Assembly: GCF_025264685.1 (NCBI RefSeq)
Contig: NZ_CP073721.1
Coordinates: 5,695,001-5,759,000, forward strand
From: Dactylosporangium roseum
Lineage (GTDB): Bacteria; Actinomycetota; Actinomycetes; Mycobacteriales; Micromonosporaceae
Length of the DNA stretch: 64,000 nt
Direction: 5' to 3'
Shown here: piece by piece, positions 27,421 to 36,343 of the stretch
How positions within the stretch are numbered: the first letter of the stretch is position 1
Layout of the letters: the number at the start of each line of letters is the position of its first letter
Program-made: the position numbers and the translations under genes
The notes under the pieces: model-generated
What the model was told of the DNA's origin: nothing
The model's database searches: none
The model's input: the letters and a program-made list of their open reading frames with translations, nothing else

Positions 27421-28905
27421 ATGCGGAAATGGTGGCCCCTCGTGGCGGTCTGCCTGGGGTCGTTCATGTTGATCGTGGACACCACCGTGGTGACCGTCGC
27501 ACTACCGGACATGGCTCGCTCCCTCGGCGCACCGCTGTCAGACATGCAATGGGTGCTCAACATCTACACGCTGGCGCTGGGCATCGTGACACTGAGCGCC
27601 GGGTCGCTCGGCGACCTCTTCGGCAAGCGGCGGATCTTCGTTGTCTCGCTGATCGTCTTCGCGCTCGCCTCGCTGGCCTGCGGGCTGGCCGGCAACACCG
27701 CGGTGCTCATCGCGGCCCGAGGCGTACAGGGCGTCGGCGGCGCGGCGATGATCGGCACCACCCTGGCCCTGCTCGGCGGCTGCTACGAGGGCAAGGACCG
27801 CGGCACGGCGATCGGCTACTGGAGCGCGGTGCTCGGCATGGCCGCCGCCGCCGGGCCGATCCTGGGCGGCGTGCTCACCCAGTACCTGAGCTGGCGGGCG
27901 ATCTTCTTCATCAACCTGCCGATCAGTGTCGTCACCCTGCTGCTGGCGGTGCTGTTCGTGCCCGAGTCGCCGCGGGCCGAGCGGGCCCGGGTCGACGTCG
28001 CCGGCATCGTGACCTTCGCGGTCTTCGCCGGCGCGCTGACCTACGGGCTGATCCGGGCCGGCGAGCACGGCTGGGCGCAGGGCGCGACGCTGCTGTGCTT
28101 CGGCATCGCCGCGGCCGGCCTCGTGCTCTTCGCGGTACTGGAGCAGGCCCAGCAAGCGCCGATGCTCGACATCCGGCTCTTCGGCAACGCGTCATTCTGC
28201 ACCGTGATGCTCGGCGTCATGGCGTCCTCGGTGGCGTTCGCCTGCCTGGTGTACACATCCATCTGGCTGCAAGGCGTGCTGCGCCTCTCGCCACTGGGCG
28301 CCGGCGTCGCCCTCATCCCGATGGCGGTCACCTCGTTCCTGGCCTCATCGCTGATCGGCAAGCGGCTGCACACCGTGTCGCCGCGGGTCACCATCGGCCT
28401 CGGGCTGCTGCTCAACACCGTCGGCTGCGGCCTGGAATATCTCATGCTGCACTCCTCGGCCAACGCGTGGACCCTCGCGCCCGGCCTGGTGGCGATCGGG
28501 CTCGGCATCGGTATCGGCGGCCCGGGCACGAACGGCGCGGTGCTCGCCTCGGTGCCGACGGAGCGCAGCGGCATGGCCTCCGGCGCGATGGCCACGTTCC
28601 GGCAGTTCGGTCAGGCGCTGGGCGTGGCCGCGCTGGGCGTGGTGTTCCTGTCGGCGATGTCGCACCGGCTGGCGGGCGGCACCGCCGACCCGCGCACTGC
28701 GGCGGCCTCCGTGGCCTCCGGCGCGGCCCCCGATCTGCCCTCGGTGCACGATGCCGGCGCCTACGCGCTGGGCCTGGTGTTTCTGGCCACCGCGGCGCTG
28801 AGCGCGCTGGCCTGCCTCTGCACGGTGCTGTGGGTGCGCGGCGCCGAGGCTCCCGCGCACGCGCCGGAGTCGGCCCGGGCCACGGGCCAACCCGCGCAGA
28901 CCTGA
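27421..28905 (+). CDS. MFS drug exporter, DHA2 (14-helix) family
   Basis: A 494-residue transporter: MRKWWPLVAVCLGSFMLIVD and TTVVTVALPDMARSLG give the helix 1 motif of DHA2 proteins. GSLGDLFGKRRIF is MFS motif A. GYWSAVLGMAAAAGPILGG is the antiporter motif C. The hydrophobicity supports 14 helices. A GGAAG ribosome-binding site precedes the ATG. It probably exports a drug or the product of a lost pathway; the dead methyltransferase is divergent from it. Confidence 0.88.
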   Translation: MRKWWPLVAVCLGSFMLIVDTTVVTVALPDMARSLGAPLSDMQWVLNIYTLALGIVTLSAGSLGDLFGKRRIFVVSLIVFALASLACGLAGNTAVLIAARGVQGVGGAAMIGTTLALLGGCYEGKDRGTAIGYWSAVLGMAAAAGPILGGVLTQYLSWRAIFFINLPISVVTLLLAVLFVPESPRAERARVDVAGIVTFAVFAGALTYGLIRAGEHGWAQGATLLCFGIAAAGLVLFAVLEQAQQAPMLDIRLFGNASFCTVMLGVMASSVAFACLVYTSIWLQGVLRLSPLGAGVALIPMAVTSFLASSLIGKRLHTVSPRVTIGLGLLLNTVGCGLEYLMLHSSANAWTLAPGLVAIGLGIGIGGPGTNGAVLASVPTERSGMASGAMATFRQFGQALGVAALGVVFLSAMSHRLAGGTADPRTAAASVASGAAPDLPSVHDAGAYALGLVFLATAALSALACLCTVLWVRGAEAPAHAPESARATGQPAQT

Positions 28906-28998
28906 GCATCCGCGGGGCGGTTCGGGGCCGGCCGCCACGGGCCGCCCCGCGGACGCCCGTCCACACGCACGACGACGAGAAGGGCACTGTGGAGATTG

Positions 28999-29370
28999 AT
29001 GGACAGCGACGAATGGCCTGCCAAACCGTCGGCGCTCGTCACCGACATCGATTCACCGATCATGTTCGCGGTCGCGGAGGCGCTGCTGCGCAGCGGTGTC
29101 GTGGTCACCGTGCAGGACACCAGCCGGCGCGCCATCGCCGCGCCGGTGGACCTGCTCTCCGAGCGCCACGACCCGGTGGGCCTGACCGGTGTCGTCGCCG
29201 ACCGCGACGTCTCGGTCGACCTCGTCGTGCCGGCCGCCGCGACCGGGGCACCGCCGCCGGCCGGGCGGGTCGCCGATATCGTGCTGGCGGCGATCCACGG
29301 CCGGCGGCCGGCGGCGCGGGCGGTCGTGACCTACGTCGACGACCCGTCGGCCACGGTGCCGCCGGGCTGA
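28999..29370 (+). CDS. Hypothetical protein
   Basis: A 123-residue ORF with good codon bias. The segment ALVTDIDSPIMFAVAEALLRSGVVVTV looks like the first strand-helix-strand of a Rossmann fold, as in a short-chain reductase N-terminus, but the glycine motif is absent and no catalytic YxxxK follows. GGAG lies four bases before the ATG. It may be a truncated reductase or an unknown small protein. It follows the exporter by 93 bases. Confidence 0.45.
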   Translation: MDSDEWPAKPSALVTDIDSPIMFAVAEALLRSGVVVTVQDTSRRAIAAPVDLLSERHDPVGLTGVVADRDVSVDLVVPAAATGAPPPAGRVADIVLAAIHGRRPAARAVVTYVDDPSATVPPG

Positions 29371-29413
29371 TCGGTGCCGCTGGGCTGCCCGACCGGAAGC
29401 CGCCGCGGCCTGC

Positions 29414-29781
29414 TCACCGCGCGGCGAACTGCTGGAGCAGGCCAGCCCGGTCGACCATCGGCCAGACCTCCACCACCCGGTGGTCGACCAGCCGATAGAA
29501 CACGTGCGCCCGCTCGCTCACCCGGCGTCCGGTCGGCGGATGCCCGGCGAAGGGGCCGGTGTGCACGCCGGTGGTCGCGCTGAGCTCCCCATCGCAGCCG
29601 TCCTCGATGCAGGCGCCGAGCATCACCCGCCGCAGCGGGTCACGGTCGGCTGCCCGAACCGCGGGTCGGCGGTCATCTGCGCCCGGGCGTCGGCGGCGGC
29701 CGGGTTGAACGGCAGCCCAGGCAGCCGACCGCCAGACGTCCGGTCGCAGGGACGGCGCAGCGGCGTAACCTGGTTGTTCAT
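29414..29781 (-). pseudogene. SnoaL-like cyclase (NTF2 fold) remnant
   Basis: The C-terminal part is recognisable on the minus strand (GVHTGPFAGHPPTGRRV, HRVVEVWPMVDRAGLLQQF), matching SnoaL-like polyketide or ester cyclases. The natural N-terminal frame from an ATG at 29781 ends at a stop near 29630, so the two parts are out of frame. Probably a relic of the same lost secondary-metabolite locus as the methyltransferase. Confidence 0.5.
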
Positions 29782-29913
29782 GCGTGACCCCCGCCTGCTG
29801 CGCGATTACGGTTAGTATTTACCAGCTCTCAGGAAGTAATTAGCGCAGATCTATACCGACCGCCAGTCGTGACGCAGCGAGCGACGAAATCCGTCGCGCA
29901 ATACCCTGAAGCG

Positions 29914-30882
29914 ATGGATAGCGTCAAACTAGACCGTGCCGATCGGGGCCTGATCCACGCGCTCCAGATCGACGGGCGCGTGCCGTTCGCTCGGGTCGCC
30001 GAGGTGCTCGGGGTGTCCGAGAACACCATCGCCCGCCGCTACCGGCGGCTGCGCTCGACCGGCCTGGTGCGCGTCGTCGGCGCCGTCGTGGGCGCCCGAC
30101 TCGGCCACATCGCCTGGACCGTACGGCTGCGCTGCACCCCCGACGCGGCCGAGGCTATCGCCCGTGCCCTCGCCGTCCGGACGGACACGTTCTGGGTCCA
30201 CGTGATGTCCGGCGGCACGGAGATCTCCTGCGTCGTGCAGGCACGCACCGACGAGGAGCAGGAGGGGCTACTGCTGCAGAAGCTGTCGCGCACCACGCGG
30301 GTCACGTCCGTGACCGCGCACTCGATGCTGCAGGGCTTCGCCAGCCCGCGAGGCTGGGCCGGGCTACGGTACCTCGACAACGACCAGGCCGACCGGCTGC
30401 GCCCCGAGATCGAGATCGACGAGGAGTCGCCGGTGGCGCTCAGCGACGAGGACCAGGAGCTGCTGGAGCTGCTCGGCCGGGACGGGCGGACCAGCCACAA
30501 GGCGCTCGCCGACGCGATCGACTGGTCCGAGTCACGAGTGAAGCGGCGCATCGAGCAACTGGAGCGGCTCGGCGTGCTTTCCTACGAGCTCGACATCCCG
30601 GCCGCGGCGCTGGGCTACCAGGTGGAGGCCCGGCTGTGGATGTCCGTGCGCCCTTCGGCCCTGGTCGCGGTGGCGACCGAGCTGTCCACCCACCCGGAAG
30701 TGTCCTTCGCCGCGGTCACCACCGGGCCCACGAACCTGGTCGCTGCCGTGATCTGCCGGGACTCCCGCGACCTGTACCGCTACCTGACCGAGCGAGTCGC
30801 CAGCCTCGACGACGTGCACGCCCTGGAGACCGCGCCGGTCAACCGCACCGTGAAACGCAACGGCACAATCCTGGCCGGCTGA
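29914..30882 (+). CDS. Lrp/AsnC-family regulator with two AsnC units
   Basis: A 322-residue protein built from two AsnC modules. The first HTH is at residues 5-50 ([38 protein letters not shown]) followed by an effector domain. The second HTH is near residue 180 ([37 protein letters not shown]) with another ligand-binding domain. Tandem AsnC proteins are common in actinomycetes and single-module ones are about 150 residues. The ATG at 29914 is chosen by domain start; the RBS is weak. An AT-rich stretch at 29810-29850 probably holds the promoter. Confidence 0.85.
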   Translation: MDSVKLDRADRGLIHALQIDGRVPFARVAEVLGVSENTIARRYRRLRSTGLVRVVGAVVGARLGHIAWTVRLRCTPDAAEAIARALAVRTDTFWVHVMSGGTEISCVVQARTDEEQEGLLLQKLSRTTRVTSVTAHSMLQGFASPRGWAGLRYLDNDQADRLRPEIEIDEESPVALSDEDQELLELLGRDGRTSHKALADAIDWSESRVKRRIEQLERLGVLSYELDIPAAALGYQVEARLWMSVRPSALVAVATELSTHPEVSFAAVTTGPTNLVAAVICRDSRDLYRYLTERVASLDDVHALETAPVNRTVKRNGTILAG

Positions 30883-30972
30883 GCCGTGCTCAGGCGCCGG
30901 ACAGCCAGAATGCTTGGCGCCCTCGCCACCGTCACCGGCCCAGACACCGAGGATGTCGCGGTGGCCGTCGAC

Positions 30973-31471
30973 GATGACCGCCATCCAGGTCGACGAGCCG
31001 GCGCTACGGGAGCTGCTGCCGCCCCGACCAGCAGGCGCACCTGGACTGGGCGGTCACCGCCTTCCGCCTGGCCACCAGCGGCGCCGCCGACGCCACCCAG
31101 GTGCACACCCACCTGTGCTACTCGGAGCTCGGCGAGGTCCTGCCGGCCATCGACGCGCTCGACGCAGACGTGACGAGTGTCGAGGCGGCCCGGTCGAGGA
31201 TCGAGATCCTCGACGATCTGCATACGGCCGGCTAACCCGCGGTGTGGGGCCCGGGCTGTACGACATCCATTCGCCGCGGGTGCCGTCCCACGACGAGGTG
31301 GTCCGGGCACTGCGCCGAGCCGTCGCCGTGGTTCCGGCCGACCGGCTGTGGGTGAACCCCGATTGCGGCCTGAAGACCCGCGGCTACCCCGAGGTCGAGC
31401 GGGCGCTCGCCCAGCTCGTCACGGCCGCGACCCAGCCGCGTTCGAGCGATCACGCGGCACACCGAGCGTGA
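30973..31471 (+). pseudogene. metE: metE C-terminal remnant (B12-independent methionine synthase)
   Basis: Three reading-frame segments together give the end of Met[15 protein letters not shown]; then [26 protein letters not shown] and [15 protein letters not shown]; then [33 protein letters not shown] and [11 protein letters not shown]. The Cys/His zinc-site motifs ([15 protein letters not shown]) are still visible. Frameshifts lie near 31020 and 31234 (a missing T turns a Leu codon into TAA). The N-terminal two thirds are gone. It lies just upstream of a cobalamin riboswitch that serves a different gene. Confidence 0.75.
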
Positions 31472-31544
31472 CGTGCCGGACGCGACACGCCGACACACCA
31501 TGTGGTGTTTCTCTTTCTCAGCGAATCCCATATATGGTGTTCAC

Positions 31545-31736
31545 CGTAGCTGGTTCGGCCGGCCCTTCGCGGGGTGGCCGTGGCAACAGGGAACCCGGTG
31601 TGAGTCCGGGACTGCCCCGCAGCGGTGAGTGGGAACGAAAGCCGTCAACGAAGCACTGGACCCCAGGGTCTGGGAAGCGACGGCCGGTAGGCGCGAGCAC
31701 GATGCCCACGAGTCCGAAGACCTGCCAGCGCACCGC
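31545..31736 (+). promoter_or_regulatory. Cobalamin (B12) riboswitch of nrdAB
   Basis: The conserved core is present in order: GGGAACCCGGTGTGAGTCCG around 31590-31608, CTGCCCCGCAGCGGTGA at 31612-31628, and the B12 box region AGTCCGAAGACCTGCC at 31711-31726. Spacing fits the class I adenosylcobalamin riboswitch. It lies 126 bases before nrdA. Known precedent: Streptomyces coelicolor nrdABS, where B12 shuts off the class Ia enzyme because a B12-dependent class II reductase is available. Outer stem boundaries are approximate. Confidence 0.88.
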
Positions 31737-31811
31737 GGGCCGACCGGGTCCGCGGTGGTCGGAGGCCGCGCGGGACGGCCGACGCCATCGACCGGGGCCT
31801 CGCCCGGTGGC

Positions 31812-31859
31812 GTCCTCCTGCGCGCCCGTCGACGTTCGGGCACGGGTGACGAGGGGGAC
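31812..31859 (+). promoter_or_regulatory. Possible anti-Shine-Dalgarno expression platform
   Basis: GTCCTCC at 31812-31818 can pair (six Watson-Crick pairs and one G-U) with GGGGGAC at 31853-31859, which contains the nrdA ribosome-binding site. A further CGCGCCCGT/ACGGGTG pairing lies between them. This would let the ligand-bound riboswitch block translation. It is inferred from base complementarity only. Confidence 0.35.
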
Positions 31860-31861
31860 AC

Positions 31862-34267
31862 ATGACGGTTACGCAGGAGCCGGCCGCACCGGGCCGGAGG
31901 TCGGCGGAGCCGCGCCGGCACGCCATGCAGGTCCGCAAGCGCAACGGTGATATGGAAGCGGTCGACGTCAACAAGATCGTGAAGGCGGTCGAGCGGTGGG
32001 TCGGGGACCTCGACGAGGTTGACCCGCTACGGGTGGCGACGAAGACGATCAGCGGCCTGTACGACGGGGCGACGACGGCGGAGCTGGACAAGCTGTCGAT
32101 CCAGACCGCGGCCGAGCTCATCGGGGAGGAGCCGCAGTACTCCCGGCTCGCGGCGCGGCTGCTCGCCGCCTACGTCGACAAGGAGATGCGCGGTCAGGAG
32201 GTCGCGAGTTTCAGCCAGTCGATCCGCTACGGCCACCAGCTCGGGCTCATCGGCGACGAGACGGCCGCGTTCGTGGCGCGGAATGCCCGTAAGCTCGACG
32301 ACGCCGTCGACCCGGACGGTGATCTGCGGTTCGAGTACTTCGGGCTGCGCACGGTCGCCGACCGATATCTGCTGCGCCACCCGCACACGCGTCTGGTGGT
32401 AGAGACGCCGCAGTACTGGCTGCTGCGAGTGGCGTGCGGGTTGTCGCAGACGCCCGCAGAGGCGGTCGGCTTCTACCGGCTGATGTCCTCCCTGGCCTAC
32501 CTGCCGAGCTCGCCGACGCTGTTCAACTCGGGCACCCGGCACACGCAGATGTCCTCGTGCTTCCTCGTCGACTCGCCGCGCGACGAGCTGGACTCGATCT
32601 ACGAGCGGTACCACCAGGTGGCGAGGCTGTCAAAGTTCTCCGGTGGGATCGGGATCTCCTGGTCGCGGGTCCGCGGCCGGGGCGCGCTCATCCGCGGCAC
32701 CAACGGCAGGTCCAACGGCATCGTGCCGTTCCTCAAGACCCTCGACGCCGGCGTTGCCGCCGTCAACCAGGGCGGACGACGCAAGGGCGCGGCCTGCGTG
32801 TACCTGGAGCCGTGGCACCCGGACGTCGAGGAGTTCCTGGAGCTGCGCGACAACACCGGCGAGGAGTCCCGCCGCACGCACAACCTCAACCTCGCCAACT
32901 GGATCCCCGACGAGTTCATGCGCCGCGTCGAGGCCGACGAGGACTGGTCCCTGATCGACCCGTCCGACGCGCCGGAACTGCCGGACCTGTACGGAGCGGC
33001 CTTCGAGACGGCCTACAAGGCGGCCGAGAAACGGGCCGTCCGGACGGTGAAGGCCCGCGACCTGTACGGCAGGATGATGCGGACCCTCGCCCAGACCGGC
33101 AACGGCTGGATGACCTTCAAGGACCGCTCCAACGCGCTGTCCAACCAGACCGGCGCGCCCGGCAACACCATCCACCTGTCGAACCTGTGCACCGAGATCC
33201 TCGAGGTGAACTCGGACGACGAGACCGCCGTGTGCAACCTCGGCTCGATCAACCTCGGCGCGCACGTCACCGCCAACGGCGTCGACTGGGAACGGCTGCG
33301 CGAGACCGTGCGCACCGCCGTGCTGTTCCTCGACCGAGTCATCGACATCAACTACTACCCATCGGCGCAGGCCGCGGCATCGAACCCGCGCTGGCGACCG
33401 ATCGGCCTCGGACTGATGGGCCTGCAGGACGCGTTCTTCACCCTGCGCCTGCCGTTCGACTCCTGCGCCGCGCGCGAGCTGTCGACACGGGTCCAGGAGG
33501 AGATCTTCCTCACCGCGCTGGAGGCCTCGGCCGACCTGGCCGCCCGGCTCGGCCCGCACCCGGCCTTCGCCGAGACCCGCGCCGCCCGCGGCGAGCTGCA
33601 CCCCGATCTGTGGGACGCACCGACCGCGGACGAACGCTGGACCGCACTGCGCGAGCGGATCGCAGCTACAGGCCTGCGCAACTCGCTGCTCATCGCGATC
33701 GCCCCGACCGCGACGATCGCCTCGATCGCCGGCTGCTACGAGTGCATCGAGCCGCAAGTCAGCAACCTCTTCAAACGCGAAACCATGTCCGGTGAGTTCC
33801 TGCAGATCAACAACTTCCTGGTCCGCGAACTCAAGGCGCGAGGTCTGTGGACCGGACCGATCCGGGACCAGATCAAGCGGGCCGAGGGCTCCGTGCAGGC
33901 CATCGCCGAACTGCCCACCGACGTGCGCGAGCTGTTCCGCACCGCGTGGGAACTGCCGCAGCGGGCGCTCATCGACCTGGCCGCGGCCCGCGCGCCCTAC
34001 ATCGACCAGTCCCAGTCCCTGAACCTGTTCATGAGTGCCCCGACGATCGGGAAGCTCTCCTCGATGTACCTCCACGCCTGGAAATCCGGCTTGAAGACCA
34101 CCTACTACCTGCGGTCTCGCCCGGCGACCCGCATCCAGCAGGCGACCGTCGCCCTCGCGCCTGCGGCCATGGCACTCAAGCCGATCACGTCCGCCCTCAC
34201 CGTCGCCGACGCCGACGCGCTCGCCTGCTCCCTGGAAAACCCCGAATCGTGCGAGGCCTGCCAGTGA
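31862..34267 (+). CDS. nrdA: Class Ia ribonucleotide reductase, alpha (large) subunit
   Basis: An 801-residue subunit that reduces ribonucleoside diphosphates. An N-terminal ATP-cone (residues about 20-110, MQVRKRNGDMEAVDVNKIVK) gives allosteric control. Active-site residues are visible: SSCFLVDS and AVCNLGSINL hold the redox cysteine pair, and LSNLCTEILE holds the thiyl-radical Cys with its Asn and Glu. The C-terminus CEACQ is the thioredoxin-accepting pair. GAGGGGG stands just before the ATG. The GTGA overlap with nrdB couples translation. It is repressed by cobalamin through the upstream riboswitch (inference from motif). Confidence 0.95.
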   Translation: MTVTQEPAAPGRRSAEPRRHAMQVRKRNGDMEAVDVNKIVKAVERWVGDLDEVDPLRVATKTISGLYDGATTAELDKLSIQTAAELIGEEPQYSRLAARLLAAYVDKEMRGQEVASFSQSIRYGHQLGLIGDETAAFVARNARKLDDAVDPDGDLRFEYFGLRTVADRYLLRHPHTRLVVETPQYWLLRVACGLSQTPAEAVGFYRLMSSLAYLPSSPTLFNSGTRHTQMSSCFLVDSPRDELDSIYERYHQVARLSKFSGGIGISWSRVRGRGALIRGTNGRSNGIVPFLKTLDAGVAAVNQGGRRKGAACVYLEPWHPDVEEFLELRDNTGEESRRTHNLNLANWIPDEFMRRVEADEDWSLIDPSDAPELPDLYGAAFETAYKAAEKRAVRTVKARDLYGRMMRTLAQTGNGWMTFKDRSNALSNQTGAPGNTIHLSNLCTEILEVNSDDETAVCNLGSINLGAHVTANGVDWERLRETVRTAVLFLDRVIDINYYPSAQAAASNPRWRPIGLGLMGLQDAFFTLRLPFDSCAARELSTRVQEEIFLTALEASADLAARLGPHPAFAETRAARGELHPDLWDAPTADERWTALRERIAATGLRNSLLIAIAPTATIASIAGCYECIEPQVSNLFKRETMSGEFLQINNFLVRELKARGLWTGPIRDQIKRAEGSVQAIAELPTDVRELFRTAWELPQRALIDLAAARAPYIDQSQSLNLFMSAPTIGKLSSMYLHAWKSGLKTTYYLRSRPATRIQQATVALAPAAMALKPITSALTVADADALACSLENPESCEACQ

Positions 34268-35304
34268 CCACCATCCCCGAACCCCGCGTCCACGCCCCCA
34301 CGCGGCACATGCTGCTCGACCCCGGCATGGACCTGACGCTGCGGCCCATGCGCTACCCGCAGTTCTTCGAACGGTTCAAGGACGCGATCAAGAACACCTG
34401 GACCGTCGAGGAGGTCGACCTGCACGCCGACCTCGCCGACCTGTCCAAGCTCTCCGCGGCCGAGCAGCACCTCGTGTCCCGGCTGGTGGCGTTCTTCGCC
34501 ACCGGCGACACGATCGTCGCGAACAACCTGGTGCTCAACCTGTACCAGCACGTCAACTCACCAGAGGGCCGGCTCTACCTGTCCCGGCAGCTCTTCGAGG
34601 AGGCCGTCCACGTCCAGTTCTACCTGAACCTCCTCGACACCTACGTGCCCGACGAACAGGCACGCTTCGAGGCGTTCGCCGCCGTCGAGAACATCCCCTC
34701 TATCGCCCGCAAGGCCGAGTTCTGCTTCAAATGGATCGACTCGCTCGGCGAGTTGCACGAGCTCAAGACCCGCGAGGACCGCCGGGCGTTCCTGCTCAAC
34801 CTCATCTGCTTCGCCGCGTGCATCGAGGGCCTGTTCTTCTACGGCGCCTTCGCCTACGTGTACTACCTGCGCTCCCGGGGCCTGCTGCACGGCCTCGCGT
34901 CGGGTACCAACTGGGTGTTCCGCGACGAGTCCATGCACATGGCCTTCGCGTTCGACGTCGTCGACACCGTCCGCGCCGAAGAACCCGACCTGTTCGACGA
35001 CGACCTGGAGGAGCAGGTCCGCGACATGCTCGCCGAGGCCGTGGAGTGCGAGGTCCAGTTCGCCGCGGACCTGCTCGAGCAGGGTGTCTCCGGCATGTCG
35101 CTCGCGGACATGCGGGAATACCTGCAGCACGTCGCCGACCGCAGGCTCGCGCTGCTCGGGATCGAACCGCTCTACGGCAGCCGCAACCCGTTCACGTTCA
35201 TGGAACTGCAGGATGTCCAGGAACTGTCGAACTTCTTCGAACGGCGAGTCTCGGCCTACCAGGTCGGCGTCACCGGCACCGTGTCCTTCGACGACGACTT
35301 CTGA
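34264..35304 (+). CDS. nrdB: Class Ia ribonucleotide reductase, beta (radical) subunit
   Basis: A 346-residue di-iron protein. Ligands are visible in the classical order: Asp in FFATGDTIVANN, Glu and His in EEAVHVQFY, Glu in CIEGLFFYG, and Glu and His in RDESMHMAF. The Tyr of HVQFY is in the position of the radical Tyr122 of E. coli. The C-terminal tail SFDDDF is the docking peptide for NrdA. The GTG start overlaps the nrdA stop. No nrdR- or nrdI-like gene follows. Confidence 0.95.
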   Translation: MTTIPEPRVHAPTRHMLLDPGMDLTLRPMRYPQFFERFKDAIKNTWTVEEVDLHADLADLSKLSAAEQHLVSRLVAFFATGDTIVANNLVLNLYQHVNSPEGRLYLSRQLFEEAVHVQFYLNLLDTYVPDEQARFEAFAAVENIPSIARKAEFCFKWIDSLGELHELKTREDRRAFLLNLICFAACIEGLFFYGAFAYVYYLRSRGLLHGLASGTNWVFRDESMHMAFAFDVVDTVRAEEPDLFDDDLEEQVRDMLAEAVECEVQFAADLLEQGVSGMSLADMREYLQHVADRRLALLGIEPLYGSRNPFTFMELQDVQELSNFFERRVSAYQVGVTGTVSFDDDF

Positions 35305-35372
35305 GTCACATGTCGGTGCCGCCGTGCCCGCCTCAGCCGGGGGCGGCGGCACCGTGGTCTGATTCCCACCCG

Positions 35373-35560
35373 TCATCGTCCGTCAACGGCGTACGGGATG
35401 ACGGTGCGCCGGTTCTCGTCGACGACGAGCCGGCCGGCGGCGGGTGGCCGGGCGCGCTGGGCGCAGTCCTGGCGTTCGCAGATCCGGCAGCCCGGCCCGA
35501 TCGGCGTGGCGGTGCGGGAGTTGTCGAGCGTGAGCCCGTCGCTGTAGACCAGCCGGTCCG
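35373..35560 (-). pseudogene. C-terminal fragment of an XRE/RamB-like regulator
   Basis: The minus-strand tail reads VYSDGLTLDNSRTATPIGPG, CRICERQDCAQRA, then RTVIPYAVDGR. This matches the Cys-containing C-terminus (DUF2083 type) of short-chain fatty-acyl regulators such as RamB. It has no N-terminus: upstream it runs straight into transposase code at about 35570. Confidence 0.5.
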
Positions 35561-35570
35561 CATGGCGAAG

Positions 35571-35740
35571 GCATGTTCGAGGTGGACTTTGCTCAGGCCG
35601 GTGTAGCGGGCGTGGCGGATGCCGGTGACCGCGATGGTCTGGCTGATGGTGTCCTCGATTCCGGCGCGGGCGCGGTAGTCGGCTTTCCACGCGTCGGTGG
35701 TCTGCTCGACGCGTGCGTGGCGAAGGGCATCGTGGACCGG
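35571..35740 (-). mobile_element. IS1182-like transposase, C-terminal fragment
   Basis: The minus-strand translation DAWKADYRARAGIEDTISQT, ITGIRHARYTG-like, then LSKVHLEHAFA is the C-terminal DDE region of IS1182-type transposases, with the catalytic Glu in GIEDTISQ. About 55 codons remain, fused downstream to the regulator fragment. Confidence 0.6.
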
Positions 35741-35759
35741 CTGGGGTCGGATCGATCCG

Positions 35760-36110
35760 CAAGGCACGGCCGGACGGCGCGCCGGTCTACGTCATCCTGG
35801 ACAACCTGTCCGTGCACAAAGGCAAAGCGATCCGGGCGTGGGTAGCCCGCAACCGGGTCGAGTTGTGCTTCACCCCGACGTACTCGTCGTGGGCGAACCC
35901 GATCGAGGCCCATTTCGGGCGACTGCGGATATTCGTCGTGGCCGGCTCCAACCACCCCAACCACCCGGTCGCCACCCAGGCCCTGCACGACTACCTACGT
36001 TGGCGCAACTCCAACGCCCGCTACCCCGACATCCTGGCCGCCCAACGCCGCGAACGAGCCGGGTCCGCTCCGAACGACAACGCCGGTGGGGCCAAACCAC
36101 CGCCAAGGCG
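35760..36110 (+). mobile_element. IS630-like transposase, C-terminal fragment
   Basis: The plus-strand frame carries the DDE_3 motifs: VYVILDNLSVHKGKAIRAWV with the second Asp, then LCFTPTYSSWANPIEAHFG with the final Glu, then a short tail. The first half is missing. It is a different subtype from the IS630 remnant at 38312. Confidence 0.7.
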
Positions 36111-36174
36111 GCGGGCTGACCAACCCGGCCATCGTTTCCGGTCACAGCCCTAGCTGCGAGGGCGACTCGTCGTC

Positions 36175-36231
36175 ATGCTCGTCACGTCGGTGCTGCTGTA
36201 CCGCTACCTGCGCAAGGCCGGCTGGCTGTGA
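36175..36231 (+). pseudogene. Possible CorA-type Mg transporter C-terminal relic
   Basis: Eighteen codons, MLVTSVLLYRYLRKAGWL, resemble the last membrane helix and terminal RxxGWL of CorA proteins. There is no CorA GMN motif nearby, so this is at most a tail left by IS activity. Confidence 0.2.
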
Positions 36232-36343
36232 CCCCCTGGCGGTCTCCGGTCCTCGCCTTTGCTGCTGACCTCGGCCGGTACAGTCCGATGGGGAGGGGCG
36301 TCCTCCTGCGATGACCGTCGCCGACCGCGTCTCGGAGGCAGCC

